Below, piece after piece: positions 44,177 through 53,862 of a stretch of 64,000 nt of DNA (position 1 is its first letter; the number at the start of each line of letters is the position of its first letter). This DNA comes from Janthinobacterium sp. 67 (lineage in GTDB: Bacteria; Pseudomonadota; Gammaproteobacteria; Burkholderiales; Burkholderiaceae_D): assembly GCF_002797895.1 (NCBI RefSeq), contig NZ_PGES01000001.1:1612001-1676000 (forward strand), in the 5' to 3' direction. Below the pieces are notes generated by a model, which was not told the origin of the DNA, did not search any database, and saw only the letters and a list, made by a program, of their open reading frames with translations. Made by a program: the position numbers and the translations under genes.

Positions 44177-44892
44177 CGCCGCAGCCAAGGCGCCAGCGCG
44201 GCGCCGCCCTGTTGCTGCTGGTGGCCGTGCTGGGTCTGGGCACGGCCAGCCTGCTGATCAGCGCCTTTGGCCGCAACACGGGCGAAGCGGAACGCCAGCT
44301 GCGCACCCTGGCCACCCTGGCGCAGGCGCGCGACGCCCTGCTGGGCTTTGCGGCGGCCAACGGCCGTTTGCCCCGTCCCGCCGCCTCCGCCCTCGACGGG
44401 CGCGAACGGGCCGCCGACTGCGCCGGCGACGCCGACTGCAGCGGCTTTTTGCCGTGGGTGGCGCTGGGCGTGGACGGCGTGGATGCCTGGGGCAAGCTGC
44501 TGCGCTACAGCGTCACGCCGGAAATGGCGCGCGCCCCCATCGTCTCGTTTTCCGCCGTCGCCAACAGAGTCGTGCTCACGCGCGACGGGCGCGGCGCCTT
44601 CGCCTACGTGGCGGGACAGGAACAGTGCGACGTCAGCGCCCAATGCCTGCCCGTCGTGCTGTTCTCGCAAGGCAAGGATCACTACGGCACGGCCGCCAGC
44701 GGCGTGCCGCAGATCAATACGGCGCGGGGCAATAGCGACGAAGCGGCCAACGACGGCGCCAGCCGCAGTTTCATTACCCGCCCCGCCACCGGACTGGCCA
44801 CGCCGCCCGGCGGCGCCTTTGACGACATGCTCACCTGGATTACCTTGCCCACCCTGTACCAACGCATGCGCGCCGCGCGCAACCTGCCATGA
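44173..44892 (+). CDS. Prepilin-like protein lacking Glu5 (tip-subunit type)
   Basis: A 239-residue protein with a short basic leader and QRG|AALLLLVAVLGLGTASLL. It resembles a prepilin N-terminus but has no Glu at +5, like PilX/GspK-type tip subunits. The soluble domain has DCAGDADCSGFLPW and LLRYSVTP. These blocks recur in the next gene, together with FDDMLTW near the C-terminus, so the two are tandem paralogues. Cys pairs suggest disulfides. Whether PilD cleaves it is uncertain. Confidence 0.75.
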   Translation: MTPQPRRQRGAALLLLVAVLGLGTASLLISAFGRNTGEAERQLRTLATLAQARDALLGFAAANGRLPRPAASALDGRERAADCAGDADCSGFLPWVALGVDGVDAWGKLLRYSVTPEMARAPIVSFSAVANRVVLTRDGRGAFAYVAGQEQCDVSAQCLPVVLFSQGKDHYGTAASGVPQINTARGNSDEAANDGASRSFITRPATGLATPPGGAFDDMLTWITLPTLYQRMRAARNLP

Positions 44893-45605
44893 GCCATATG
44901 GATCGATTCCGGCGCCGCCAGGGCGGCTTTTCCCTGATCGAGATCGCCATCGTGCTCGTCATCGTCGGCCTGATGATAGGCGGCCTGGTGACGCCATTGA
45001 CGGTGCAACTGGAACAGCGCAAGGTGGCCGAGACGCAGCAGGCGCTCAATGAAGCGAAGGAAGCGCTGACGGGCTTTGCGCTGCGCTACGGCTACCTGCC
45101 CTGTCCCGCCATCTCCGCCGGCAACGGCCTGGAAGACCGGCGCGGCGCCCGCTGCACGGGCGAAAAACGGGCCGGCTTCCTGCCCTGGGCCACCCTGGGA
45201 CTGCGCCAGGGCGACAGCTGGAACAATCTGTTCCGCTACAGCGTCACGCCGGCCTTCAGCGACAGCGAGCAGCAATTCAACCTGGGCACGCCGCGCGACA
45301 TCAGCATCGTCACGCGCAACGGCGGCGCGCTGCTGCAGGCGACGGCCTTGAGCGACATCCCCGCCTTGATCATGTCGCACGGCAAGAACGGCTTTGGCGC
45401 CACGGGCGTGCAGGGCCAGCGCCAGGCGGTGGCTTTCGGCAACAATGTCGACGAGCGCAACAATGCATCGAACGCCACCACCGTCATCAGCCGCGCCGCC
45501 AGCGGCCCGCAGCAGCCCGGCGGCGAGTTCGACGATATCGTCGTCTGGCTGTCGCCCAACATCCTGTTCAACCGCATGGTGGCCGCGCAAAGGCTGCCCC
45601 GCTGA
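44889..45605 (+). CDS. Prepilin-like protein with Glu5, paralogue of preceding gene
   Basis: A 238-residue prepilin with RRQGG|FSLIEIAIVLVIVGLMIGG and Glu+5. The soluble domain shares YLPCPAIS, GFLPWATLGL, LFRYSVTP and FDDIVVW with the upstream gene product at equivalent positions. Overlaps are ATGA at the start and one base with the permease gene at the end. Confidence 0.82.
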   Translation: MSHMDRFRRRQGGFSLIEIAIVLVIVGLMIGGLVTPLTVQLEQRKVAETQQALNEAKEALTGFALRYGYLPCPAISAGNGLEDRRGARCTGEKRAGFLPWATLGLRQGDSWNNLFRYSVTPAFSDSEQQFNLGTPRDISIVTRNGGALLQATALSDIPALIMSHGKNGFGATGVQGQRQAVAFGNNVDERNNASNATTVISRAASGPQQPGGEFDDIVVWLSPNILFNRMVAAQRLPR

Positions 45606-46378
45606 TGCCGATGTTCTTTCCTTCCCTCACCATCGCCCGCTACACGCTGCTCGAAGCGCTGCGCAGCCGCCTGCCATGGCTGTTCCTGCTGGCGGCCTGC
45701 GCCGCGGCCGGCCTGGCCGGCTTCCTGCAGCAACTGGCGCTGACGGAAAGCGGCGCCGTGCAGGCGGCCCTGCTGGCGGCCACCTTGCGCCTGGCCGGCG
45801 TCTTCCTGCTGGCCACCTTCATCATCACCAGCATGGCGCGCGAAGCGGCCGACCGGGGCCTCGAATTGCTGCTGGCTCTGCCCATGCCGCGCGCGGCCTA
45901 CCTGCTGGGGAAACTGCTGGGCTACGGGGCGCTGGCGGCCGTGCCGGCCGTGCTGTTCGGCCTGTTGATGGCGCTGTTCGCCGCCCCCGCGCAAAGCGCG
46001 CTGTGGGCGCTGTCCTTGCTGGGTGAATTGTGGATCGTCGCTGCCTTCAGCCTGCTGTGCGCGGCCAGCTTGCAGCACGCCCTGCCCGCGCTGGCCGCCA
46101 CGGGGGGCTTTTATGTGCTGGCGCGCATGCTGGGCAGCCTGCAACTGCTGGCGCACGGGCCGCAGGCGGGCGATTCCTGGCCGCAGCGGGCCACGGCCGG
46201 CGCCATCGACGTGCTGGCCCTGCTGCTGCCCCGCCTCGACGCGTTTACCCGCACGGAATGGCTGCTGTACGCGACGGGCGACTGGCATGCCCTGGCCGGC
46301 GTGGCGACGCAAACCCTCATCTACGTCGGCTTGCTGGCCAGCTGCGCGCTGTGCGACTTTTACCGCAGGAACATCTGA
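45605..46378 (+). CDS. ABC-2 type permease inside the second MSHA-like operon
   Basis: A 257-residue polytopic protein with six predicted membrane helices and the ABC-2/NosY-like elements YTLLEALRSRLPWLF and SMAREAADRGLELLLALPMPR (the coupling-helix region). It is the natural partner of the ABC ATPase encoded at 33023, the first gene of the same operon. One-base overlaps (TGATG) tie it to a prepilin gene upstream and a soluble-domain gene downstream. Substrate unknown. Confidence 0.88.
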   Translation: MPMFFPSLTIARYTLLEALRSRLPWLFLLAACAAAGLAGFLQQLALTESGAVQAALLAATLRLAGVFLLATFIITSMAREAADRGLELLLALPMPRAAYLLGKLLGYGALAAVPAVLFGLLMALFAAPAQSALWALSLLGELWIVAAFSLLCAASLQHALPALAATGGFYVLARMLGSLQLLAHGPQAGDSWPQRATAGAIDVLALLLPRLDAFTRTEWLLYATGDWHALAGVATQTLIYVGLLASCALCDFYRRNI

Positions 46379-47130
46379 TGGCTGCCGCCCAGCGTCCCTG
46401 GACCAGCGTGCCGCGCCCCCTGTGCTGGCTGCTGGCCGCCTGCCTGCTGCTGCAGCTGGGCTGGCGCCTGGCGCAGCAGCAGGCGCCCGCACAGGCGCAG
46501 CCCCTGCCCGCCGCGCCGCCAGCTGGCGTGGCGCGCCTGGCCAGCCTGGGCGAGCCGCTGGCCATGTCGAAGGCGATGCTGCTGTACCTGCAATCGTTCG
46601 AAGACCAGCCCGGCGTCAGCCTGCCGTGGCGTGCGCTCGATTACGACCGCCTGGCTGGCTGGCTGGAGACGGCGCAAACGCTCGATCCGCGCAGCCGCTA
46701 CGCGCTGGTGGCCGCCAGCGAGGTGTATGCGGGCGTGGCCGACCCGCGGCGCGCGCGGCGCATGCTGGCCTTTGTCGCCGCCAGCTTCGCGGCCGACCCG
46801 CAGCACCGCTGGCCCGCCATGGCGCAGGCGGTGCTGGTGGCCAAGCACCAGTTGCACGACCTGCCGCTGGCGCTCGGCTATGCGCGCGCGCTGCGCCAGC
46901 TGGCGACGGGGCCGCACGTGCCGCCGTGGGTGCGCGAGATGGAAGCGTTCATCCTGGAAGACATGGACCAGCTCGACAGCGCCCGCCTGGTGATCGGCGG
47001 CCTGATCGCCGGCGGCCAGATCAGCGATCCGCACGAGCTCGCTTTCCTCGCGCGCAAGCTCGACGAACTGGCCAAAAAGAAAGCCAGGCCATGCGCGCGC
47101 GGCGCCATTTGCAGTAAACTGCCACCCTGA
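46378..47130 (+). CDS. Bitopic helical-repeat protein next to the ABC permease
   Basis: An unrecognised 250-residue protein with one N-terminal membrane helix (about 15-32), a Pro/Ala linker, and an all-helical domain with TPR-like spacing (LDPRSRYALVAASEVYAGV; DLPLALGYARALRQLATG). It could be the third component of an ABC-pilus complex, analogous in position to M. xanthus PilG next to PilH/PilI. Sequence homology to PilG cannot be judged here. Start overlaps the permease stop by one base. Confidence 0.7.
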   Translation: MAAAQRPWTSVPRPLCWLLAACLLLQLGWRLAQQQAPAQAQPLPAAPPAGVARLASLGEPLAMSKAMLLYLQSFEDQPGVSLPWRALDYDRLAGWLETAQTLDPRSRYALVAASEVYAGVADPRRARRMLAFVAASFAADPQHRWPAMAQAVLVAKHQLHDLPLALGYARALRQLATGPHVPPWVREMEAFILEDMDQLDSARLVIGGLIAGGQISDPHELAFLARKLDELAKKKARPCARGAICSKLPP

Positions 47131-47173
47131 AGATGCCATGCCAGGCACCAGCACTTTTTTCCAAGGAAACCCC

Positions 47174-47746
47174 ATGCTCCCACGCCGCCAGCACGGCTTT
47201 ACGCTCGTAGAAATCGCCATCGTCCTGGTCATCATCGGCTTGCTGCTCGGTGGCGTACTGAAGGGACAAGGCTTGATCGACAGCGCCAAGGTGAAGAACA
47301 TCATCCAGCAGTCGAATGCGCTGACGGCCGCCGTCAACGCCTACCAGGACAAATTCCGCGCCCTGCCCGGCGACGATATCCAGGGCACCGTGCACGTGCC
47401 CAATTCGGCCGGCAACGGCAATGGCGACGGCCAGATCGGCGACGGCCAGCCGCGCGAATTCACCCTGGCGCCGCAGCACCTGGCGCTGGGCGGCTTCATT
47501 ACCGGTTCGTTCAACGGCACCTCGCAATTCATGACCAGCGCCCAGGGCGGCGCCGTCTACCTGTACAACGACGAAGTGGGCGGCCGGGCCGGCAACGGCA
47601 TCCGTTTCGACAACCTGCCCGAAAGCTACGCGGAGCAGATCGACAGCAAACTCGACGATGGCGTGGCCGGCACGGGCAGCGTGCGGGCGAACATGCCCTA
47701 TGGTAATGCCGGTGCTATCATCCCCCGCACCGCCGTCTTTTTCTGA
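47174..47746 (+). CDS. Prepilin, possible major subunit of the second machine
   Basis: A 190-residue prepilin with RRQHG|FTLVEIAIVLVIIGLLLGG and Glu+5. The motif KFRALPGDD, common in MSHA/GspG-like pilins, follows the helix. It is last in the operon, has its own AAGGAAA ribosome binding site and a 43-bp gap before it, whereas all upstream genes overlap or nearly so. That arrangement fits a more highly expressed major subunit. No Cys is present in the C-terminal domain. Confidence 0.85.
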   Translation: MLPRRQHGFTLVEIAIVLVIIGLLLGGVLKGQGLIDSAKVKNIIQQSNALTAAVNAYQDKFRALPGDDIQGTVHVPNSAGNGNGDGQIGDGQPREFTLAPQHLALGGFITGSFNGTSQFMTSAQGGAVYLYNDEVGGRAGNGIRFDNLPESYAEQIDSKLDDGVAGTGSVRANMPYGNAGAIIPRTAVFF

Positions 47747-47773
47747 GCCGCAAGTCACTATCGAAGGAATACC

Positions 47774-48136
47774 ATGCCACCGCACCGCACACTCATCGTC
47801 TCCCTGGCCGCCTGCGCCTTGCTGGCCGGCGGCGCGCACGCCCAATACGTGGGACCGACGGCCGGCCCGGCCGCGCCCGCCAATGTGGCCGCCATCCTGA
47901 AAAATCCCGTCGACGACCAGGCCGTCGTGCTGCGCGGCCATTTGCTGCGCAAAGTGGGCAACGAGAAATACACCTTCTCCGACGGCACGGCGGAAATCCG
48001 CGTGGACATCGACGACAAGGTCTTCATGAACCGCAAGATCGACGCCAGGACCCGCGTGGAAATCCGTGGCGAAGTGGAAAAAGATTTCATGGAAAGCCCG
48101 GAAATCGACGTCGACGTGCTGACCGTCGTCCCGTAA
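47774..48136 (+). CDS. YgiW/YdeI-family periplasmic OB-fold protein
   Basis: A 120-residue exported protein with signal peptide (LIVSLAACALLAGGAHA) and the BOF/OB-fold core VAAILKNPVDDQAVVLRGHL ... EKYTFSDGTAEIRVDID. Family members (YgiW, YdeI, VisP) bind small ligands and confer stress tolerance. A GAAGGAA site precedes the ATG. It lies 27 bp after the last prepilin gene and may be cotranscribed; a hairpin follows. Confidence 0.9.
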   Translation: MPPHRTLIVSLAACALLAGGAHAQYVGPTAGPAAPANVAAILKNPVDDQAVVLRGHLLRKVGNEKYTFSDGTAEIRVDIDDKVFMNRKIDARTRVEIRGEVEKDFMESPEIDVDVLTVVP

Positions 48137-48145
48137 GCTGCCTTG

Positions 48146-48170
48146 CCATCCCGCCGCCATGGCGGGATGG
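48146..48170. terminator. Strong hairpin after the YgiW-like gene
   Basis: A perfect 10-bp stem CCATCCCGCC / GGCGGGATGG with a 5-nt loop, 9 bp after the stop codon. There is no T-run, so it may act as a Rho-assisted terminator or 3' stabiliser ending the second-machine transcript. Confidence 0.6.
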
Positions 48171-48326
48171 GCATCCCCCTCCTCTGTATGCCTTGCGCAA
48201 GCTTTTTTTCATTCCAGAAACTAGGCTTGTCAGAACAATCAATTTCGTCTAGCATCTTTTCATTCAAAGTCAGCCAGTGCCAGCGTCAGCCTGCCTGTCG
48301 ACTCATCCATTCTGGGAGCTTTCCGG

Positions 48327-51300
48327 GTGCAAGATTTGCCTTCGATACGCTCAAGAATTTCATGGCTGGTGCTCGCCTGGGTCATTCCGACGGCACTCGT
48401 GTTTCTCCTGCTCGTGGCGCAAAGTTACACGCGCGAACGCGACCACGTCGTCAACGAAACGGCGCAGGCGGCGCGGGCCGTCGCCGCCGCCGTCGAACGC
48501 GACTTGAGCGGCGCCCAGATGGCCGCGCGCATCCTGGCCGCCTCGCCCGCCCTGCAAACCGACGACATCTGTGCCCTGCGCGCCCTGGCCGGCAGCCTGC
48601 TGCAGCCGGGCCTGGCCGTCAGCGCCTTCATCGTCTCCGACGCCAAGGGACGCCAGCTGGTCAATACCGCCCTGCCCGCCAGCCAGACGCCGCCACCGTT
48701 GCCGCAAAAATGGGCCGCCAGCATGGAGCGCACGCGCGAGGCCGGCAAGCCCCGGCTGACCAGCCTGCTCATGGCGCCGGACGAGGTGCCGCGGCTGGCC
48801 CTGAACCTGCCCTTGCCGCGTGACAAGGGTGCCGCCTATGTGCTGACGGCGCTGTACCCGTCCGACTACCTGCCCGTGCTGCTGCGCGAACTGCACCTGC
48901 CCGCCTACCTGGGCGCGGCCATCGTCAATGCCGACGGCATCAACGTGGCGCGCACCCTGGCGCCGCAGCGCTACGTGGGCCAGCGCACCGTGGCGCCCCT
49001 GCTCGAGCAGATACGCCAGGCGCGCGAAGGCGTGCTGCGCCATGCCACCCTGGAAGGCCTCGACGTGTATACGGGCTTTCGCCGCGCCCCCGACGACGCC
49101 TGGACGGCCGCCGTCACCATGCGCACCAGCACGGTGGCCGAAGCCCTGCTGGGTTCCGTCGTCACCGGCTCCCTGATCCTGGCGCTGCTGCTGGGCGCCG
49201 GCTTTGCCCTGGCCTGGCGCGTGGGCGGCCGCCTGGCCCGCACCTTGCAGGAATTGACGCAGCAGATACACGCGCTGGCGCAAGGCAAGCCCCTGCTGTC
49301 GCACCGGCATGCGGACCGCGAATCGGGCGACATGGCAGGCGCCCTGGGCGCGCTGGAACGCGACTTGCGCCGCCACCGCACGCAACTGGAAAGCCTGGTG
49401 GCCGAACGCACGCTGGCCCTGGAAAAATCCACGCGCCTGCTGGAAACCGTGTACGCGACGGCGCCCATCGGCATGCTGTTCGTGGACCTGGACTTGCGCA
49501 TCGTCATGATCAACCACTACCTGGCCGCCATCAGCGGGGCCAGCGTGGCGCAGCATCTGGGCCGTCCCGTGGGCGCCATGCTGTGCGACGACGCCGTGCG
49601 CGCGGAGGTGGAACGCTGCGTGCGCCAGGTGCTGGAAACGGGAGCGCCCATCGTCGACCTGGAATTGCAAGGCCATGGCGGGCAGCCACGCGAACAGCTG
49701 AGCCACTGGATCGTCTCGTTTCACCCGATCTTCGGCCCCGAGCAGCAATTGCTGGGGGTGTCGGGCCTGTGGCTGGACATCAGCGAGCGCAAGCGCAGCG
49801 AAGCGGAGTTTCGCCGTTCGAAACATTTGTTCGGCACCATTATCGAAAACATCCCGGCCATGGTCTTCGTCAAGCGTGCCGACAAGCTGAGCTTTGAAAT
49901 GATCAACCGCCACGCGGAACTGACCCTGGGGCGTTCGCGCGAGCAATTGCTGGGCAAGACGGACCACGATTTCTTCCCGCCGCAGCAGGCGTCCGCTTTT
50001 GTGAGCGCCGACCGCAAGCTGCTGGCCACGGGACAGATGGTGGAAATCGAACAGGAGGCGATCAACACGGCCGACGGCACGACGCGCCACTTCACCACGC
50101 GCAAGGTGGTGCTGCGCGACGATGCGGGACGCGCCAGCCACGTGCTGGGGGTGTCGATCGATATCACGGAACGCAAGCGCGCCACCGAGGTGCTGCACGC
50201 CACCACCTTGCGCCTGGAACAGAGCGAGCGCTTCATCCGCACCGTCACCGACAACCTGCCCGGCATGGTGTCGTACTGGGGCGCCGATCTGCGTTGCCGC
50301 TTCGCTAATAATTTCTACAATGAGTGGTTTGGCCGCAGCAGCGCCGAAATGGCCGGCATCCACATGAGCGAATTGCTGGGGCAGGAACTGTTCGACGTGT
50401 ACGCGCCCCATGTCGAGGGCGTGCTGGCGGGCCGGCCGCAAAGCTTCGAGCGCGACCTGCCCGACCCGACGGGCCAGGTGTGCCACACGTGGACCAATTA
50501 CATTCCCGACATCGACGACGGCGGCGGCGTGCGCGGCTTCTTCGTGCTGGCCTCGGACGTATCCGAGCTCAAGCGCACGGAATTGCGCCTGCACGAACTG
50601 AACGAGCAGATGGTGCGCGCGCGCGACAAGGCCGAGGCGGCCAGCACGGCGAAGAGCGAATTCGTCGCCAACATGAGCCATGAAATCCGCACGCCGATGA
50701 ATGCCATCATCGGCCTGGCGCGCCTGCTGGAAGAGTCGCCGCTGGAACGGCGCGAGCGCAGCTATGTCGGCAAGATCCAGATGGCCACGCAGTCGCTGCT
50801 CAATATCGTCAACGACGTGCTCGATTTTTCCAAGATCGAGGCGGGACAGATGGTGCTGGAACAGCGCCGCTTCCAGCTCGAACGCATGCTGGGCAGCGTC
50901 GGCGTCTTGCTGGCCAGCAGCGCCTGGGCGCGCGGCGTGGAGCCCGTGTTCGTGCTGGGCCCCGGCGTGCCGGACGAACTGATCGGCGACGCCCTGCGCG
51001 TGGAACAGATCCTCATCAACCTCATGGGCAACGCCGTCAAGTTCACTTCGCATGGCGAAGTGGTGCTGTCCATCGCCATGCTGGCCGAGGATGCGGCCAG
51101 CGCGACGCTCGAGTTTTCCGTGCGCGACACGGGCATCGGCATCGGCGCGGCCGAGCAGGAACACATCTTCGACGCGTTTTCCCAGGGCGACAGCGGCACC
51201 AGCCGCAAATACGGCGGCACGGGACTGGGACTGGCCATCTGCCGGCGCATGGTGGAATTGATGGGCGGCAGACTCACCGTGAAAAGCACGCTGGGCGAGG

Positions 51301-52850
51301 GTTCCGACTTCCGCTTCCGCTGCCGCTTCGACAAGGTGGCGCCGCCGCCCGAGGCGCACGGCAAGGGCGCGTCCAGGGCGCTGTCGCTGCTGATCATCGA
51401 CGACAACGCCAGCGTGCGCGCCATGCTCGAGAACTGGTGCGCGGCGCAGGGCTGGCACAGCCGCAGCGCCGACAGCGGCGCGGCCGGCCTGGCCCTGCTG
51501 CGCGCCCATGCCGGCGACGAACCGGCGGCCGATCTTGTGCTGCTGGACGCGGCCATGCCCGGCATGGACGGCATTTCCATGCTCACGGAGGCGCGCGCCG
51601 ACGAACACCTGGCGCTGCCGCCCGTGATCATGCTGGTGGCCGACCAGGACAGCGAAAACCTCGAACGCCTGGCCGACAGCCTGATGCTGGCCGGCATCGT
51701 CTCGAAACCGGCCACGCCGGCACGCCTGCTGGCGGCCGTCACCGCCGTGCGGGATGGACGCAATGGCCGCAGCGCGCCATCCATGCTGCCCGTTTCCACA
51801 CCCCTGTCGGGCTTGCTGGAAGGCATGCGCGTCCTGCTGGTGGAAGACAATGAAATCAACCAGGAAGTGGCGCAGTACATCCTGCTGCACTCGGGCGCGC
51901 GCGTGGCCGTGGCCACCAACGGCAGGCTGGCCGTCGACATGCTGGCGCACAGCCCGCAAGCGTGGGACGTGGTGCTGATGGATTTGCAGATGCCCGTCAT
52001 GAACGGCTACGACGCCACCCTGGCCATCCGCGCGCTGGGCTTGCCGGACCTGCCCATCGTCGCCATGACGGCCAATGCCATGGACGAAGACCGCCTGCGC
52101 GCGATTGCCAGCGGCATGAATGCGCACGTGGCCAAGCCCATCGATGTCGACGACATGATCGAGACCCTGACCCGGCTGGTACCGGCGCCCCGTGGCCGCG
52201 GCAGCAGCGCCGCTGAGCCAGGCAGCGCCGCCACAGAGGTGCTGGAAGTGCCGGCTTCGATAGCCGGCATCGACCTGGCGGCGGCCCTGCACCGCTTCGG
52301 CGGCGATTATGGCGCCTTCCTGGCCCTGCTCAAACGCTTTGAAAATTCGCAGGGCGACGCCGTCGAGGAAACCCGGCGCCGCCTGGCCGCGGGCCAGGCG
52401 CGGGAGGCGGCGCAACTGCTGCACCGCGTCTGCGGCGTGGCCGCCAACCTGGGCGCCACGCACGTCGCCAGCCTCGCCGGCGAGGCGGAAAAGGCGCTGA
52501 AAACGGGGCAATCGCACGCCACGGCCGCCTTGCTGGGACAGCTGGAACGGGCGATGGCCGAAGTCATCGAAGCGGCGCGCACCCTGCCCTCGCCCCTGCG
52601 GCGCGGGCAGCCGGCCCAGGCCACGCCCGGCGGCGCACCGCTCGACCTGCATGGCGGACTGGCCGAGCTGCTCGTCCTGATCCGCAAGAATAACCTGAAG
52701 GCGCTGGCGCAATTCCACGCCCTGCAGCCCGCCCTACAACAATCAGACCGGGAAGCGGCCCTGGCGCTGGCAAACGCGATCGAGACGTTGAATTTTTCCG
52801 AAGCGGAAAAACTCGTGCTCGATCAGCTGAAACGAGAGGAAAACAAGTGA
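48327..52850 (+). CDS. PAS-rich hybrid sensor histidine kinase with two REC domains and HPt
   Basis: A 1507-residue membrane kinase starting at GTG with GGGAG 8 bp upstream. Approximate layout: helix 12-34; extracytoplasmic sensor 35-268; helix 270-293; HAMP; three PAS domains (370-490, 498-620, 633-750); HisKA with phospho-accepting His785 in [10 protein letters not shown]; HATPase (880-1010, [21 protein letters not shown]). REC1 follows with Asp1074, then REC2 with Asp1219 ([14 protein letters not shown]), and an HPt domain with His1366 ([14 protein letters not shown]). The complete internal relay suggests output to another REC protein, most simply the diguanylate cyclase whose gene overlaps its stop codon. 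Confidence 0.93.
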   Translation: MQDLPSIRSRISWLVLAWVIPTALVFLLLVAQSYTRERDHVVNETAQAARAVAAAVERDLSGAQMAARILAASPALQTDDICALRALAGSLLQPGLAVSAFIVSDAKGRQLVNTALPASQTPPPLPQKWAASMERTREAGKPRLTSLLMAPDEVPRLALNLPLPRDKGAAYVLTALYPSDYLPVLLRELHLPAYLGAAIVNADGINVARTLAPQRYVGQRTVAPLLEQIRQAREGVLRHATLEGLDVYTGFRRAPDDAWTAAVTMRTSTVAEALLGSVVTGSLILALLLGAGFALAWRVGGRLARTLQELTQQIHALAQGKPLLSHRHADRESGDMAGALGALERDLRRHRTQLESLVAERTLALEKSTRLLETVYATAPIGMLFVDLDLRIVMINHYLAAISGASVAQHLGRPVGAMLCDDAVRAEVERCVRQVLETGAPIVDLELQGHGGQPREQLSHWIVSFHPIFGPEQQLLGVSGLWLDISERKRSEAEFRRSKHLFGTIIENIPAMVFVKRADKLSFEMINRHAELTLGRSREQLLGKTDHDFFPPQQASAFVSADRKLLATGQMVEIEQEAINTADGTTRHFTTRKVVLRDDAGRASHVLGVSIDITERKRATEVLHATTLRLEQSERFIRTVTDNLPGMVSYWGADLRCRFANNFYNEWFGRSSAEMAGIHMSELLGQELFDVYAPHVEGVLAGRPQSFERDLPDPTGQVCHTWTNYIPDIDDGGGVRGFFVLASDVSELKRTELRLHELNEQMVRARDKAEAASTAKSEFVANMSHEIRTPMNAIIGLARLLEESPLERRERSYVGKIQMATQSLLNIVNDVLDFSKIEAGQMVLEQRRFQLERMLGSVGVLLASSAWARGVEPVFVLGPGVPDELIGDALRVEQILINLMGNAVKFTSHGEVVLSIAMLAEDAASATLEFSVRDTGIGIGAAEQEHIFDAFSQGDSGTSRKYGGTGLGLAICRRMVELMGGRLTVKSTLGEGSDFRFRCRFDKVAPPPEAHGKGASRALSLLIIDDNASVRAMLENWCAAQGWHSRSADSGAAGLALLRAHAGDEPAADLVLLDAAMPGMDGISMLTEARADEHLALPPVIMLVADQDSENLERLADSLMLAGIVSKPATPARLLAAVTAVRDGRNGRSAPSMLPVSTPLSGLLEGMRVLLVEDNEINQEVAQYILLHSGARVAVATNGRLAVDMLAHSPQAWDVVLMDLQMPVMNGYDATLAIRALGLPDLPIVAMTANAMDEDRLRAIASGMNAHVAKPIDVDDMIETLTRLVPAPRGRGSSAAEPGSAATEVLEVPASIAGIDLAAALHRFGGDYGAFLALLKRFENSQGDAVEETRRRLAAGQAREAAQLLHRVCGVAANLGATHVASLAGEAEKALKTGQSHATAALLGQLERAMAEVIEAARTLPSPLRRGQPAQATPGGAPLDLHGGLAELLVLIRKNNLKALAQFHALQPALQQSDREAALALANAIETLNFSEAEKLVLDQLKREENK

Positions 52851-53770
52851 GCTGGACCAACCTTGCCATGAACGGGCGCATCCTCATCGTCGATGACGCC
52901 ATGGAAAACATCCAGATCCTGCACCAGCTGCTGCGCGAGGAACACGACGTGCTGTTCGCCCTGAGCGGTGTGAAGGCGCTGGAAATTGCGCATAATCAAC
53001 TGCCGGACCTGATCCTGCTCGACGCCGTCATGCCCGGCATGGATGGCTATGCCGTCTGCAACGCGCTGCGCGAATCGGCCATCCTCAGTGCCATCCCCGT
53101 CATCTTCGTCACGGCCCTGAACCAGCCCGAGGACGAAACGCGGGCGCTGGAAGCGGGCGCCGTCGATTTCATCACGAAACCGTTCAACGCGGCCGTCGTG
53201 CGGGCCCGCGTGCGCAGCCAGCTGACCATCAAGCGCCAGGCCGACGCCATGCGCGAACTGTCGCTGACGGACTCGCTGACGGGCGTGGCCAACCGGCGCA
53301 GCTTCAACGACACGATGGACAGCGAATGGCGGCGCTGCGCGCGCGACGGCGTGCCGATGGCCCTCATCATGGCCGATATCGACCACTTCAAGGATTACAA
53401 CGACACGTATGGCCACCAGGCGGGCGACCTGTGCCTGCAGCAGGTGAGCGCCGCCCTGCGCCGCTGCGCCGTGCGCCCGCCCGACCTGCTGGCGCGCTAC
53501 GGCGGCGAGGAATTCATCATCCTGCTGCCGCAGGAAACGCGCGACGGCGCCGAAGTCGTGGCCCAGCGCATCCTCGACGAAGTGCGCGCGCTGCAGATTC
53601 CCCACGCCAGATCGAGCGTCGGCCCGCACGTCACCGTCAGCCTGGGCATGGCCAGCGTCATGCCCACGGAAGGCATGGACCCCAGCGCCCTGATCCGCGC
53701 CGCCGACGCCCTGTTGTACCGCGCCAAGCATACGGGGCGGGACAGGTATTGCGCGTCGGAGGGGGAGTGA
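52847..53770 (+). CDS. REC-GGEEF response regulator diguanylate cyclase
   Basis: A 307-residue protein with an N-terminal receiver (acceptor Asp59 in LILLDAVMPGMDG) and a C-terminal GGDEF domain with active-site RYGGEEF (219-223). An intact inhibitory I-site RPPD lies at 210-213. It should make cyclic-di-GMP upon phosphorylation and be product-inhibited. The GTG start overlaps the kinase stop (GTGA) with AGAGGA upstream; an in-frame ATG at 52868 would still keep the receiver. The coupling to the kinase gene implies a dedicated phosphorelay. Confidence 0.95.
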   Translation: MSWTNLAMNGRILIVDDAMENIQILHQLLREEHDVLFALSGVKALEIAHNQLPDLILLDAVMPGMDGYAVCNALRESAILSAIPVIFVTALNQPEDETRALEAGAVDFITKPFNAAVVRARVRSQLTIKRQADAMRELSLTDSLTGVANRRSFNDTMDSEWRRCARDGVPMALIMADIDHFKDYNDTYGHQAGDLCLQQVSAALRRCAVRPPDLLARYGGEEFIILLPQETRDGAEVVAQRILDEVRALQIPHARSSVGPHVTVSLGMASVMPTEGMDPSALIRAADALLYRAKHTGRDRYCASEGE

Positions 53771-53787
53771 AGAGGTGGCGCGCCTGC

Positions 53788-53817
53788 GTCGGCTTACGCC
53801 CTGCGGGCTAAGCCGAC
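53788..53817. repeat. REP-like hairpin with trailing direct repeats
   Basis: GTCGGCTTA ... TAAGCCGAC arms continue into GCCC/GGGC around the loop TGC with one bulged C. It is followed by near-duplicate CCGACCTACG / CCGACCTACC units to about 53840. It lies between the convergent diguanylate cyclase and MaoC genes, where it could also terminate transcription. The GTCGG...CCGAC style is common for dispersed betaproteobacterial repeats. Confidence 0.7.
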
Positions 53818-53862
53818 CTACGCCGACCTACCCCAACCTACGCGGCGAGCCAGGCTTATCGC

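Noticed and set aside
48360..52718. Open frame of about 1450 codons antisense to the hybrid kinase gene
   Set aside because: Typical for high-GC codon use in the sense gene; translation is His/Arg/Ala-rich without any domain, and the sense strand has a full set of kinase motifs.
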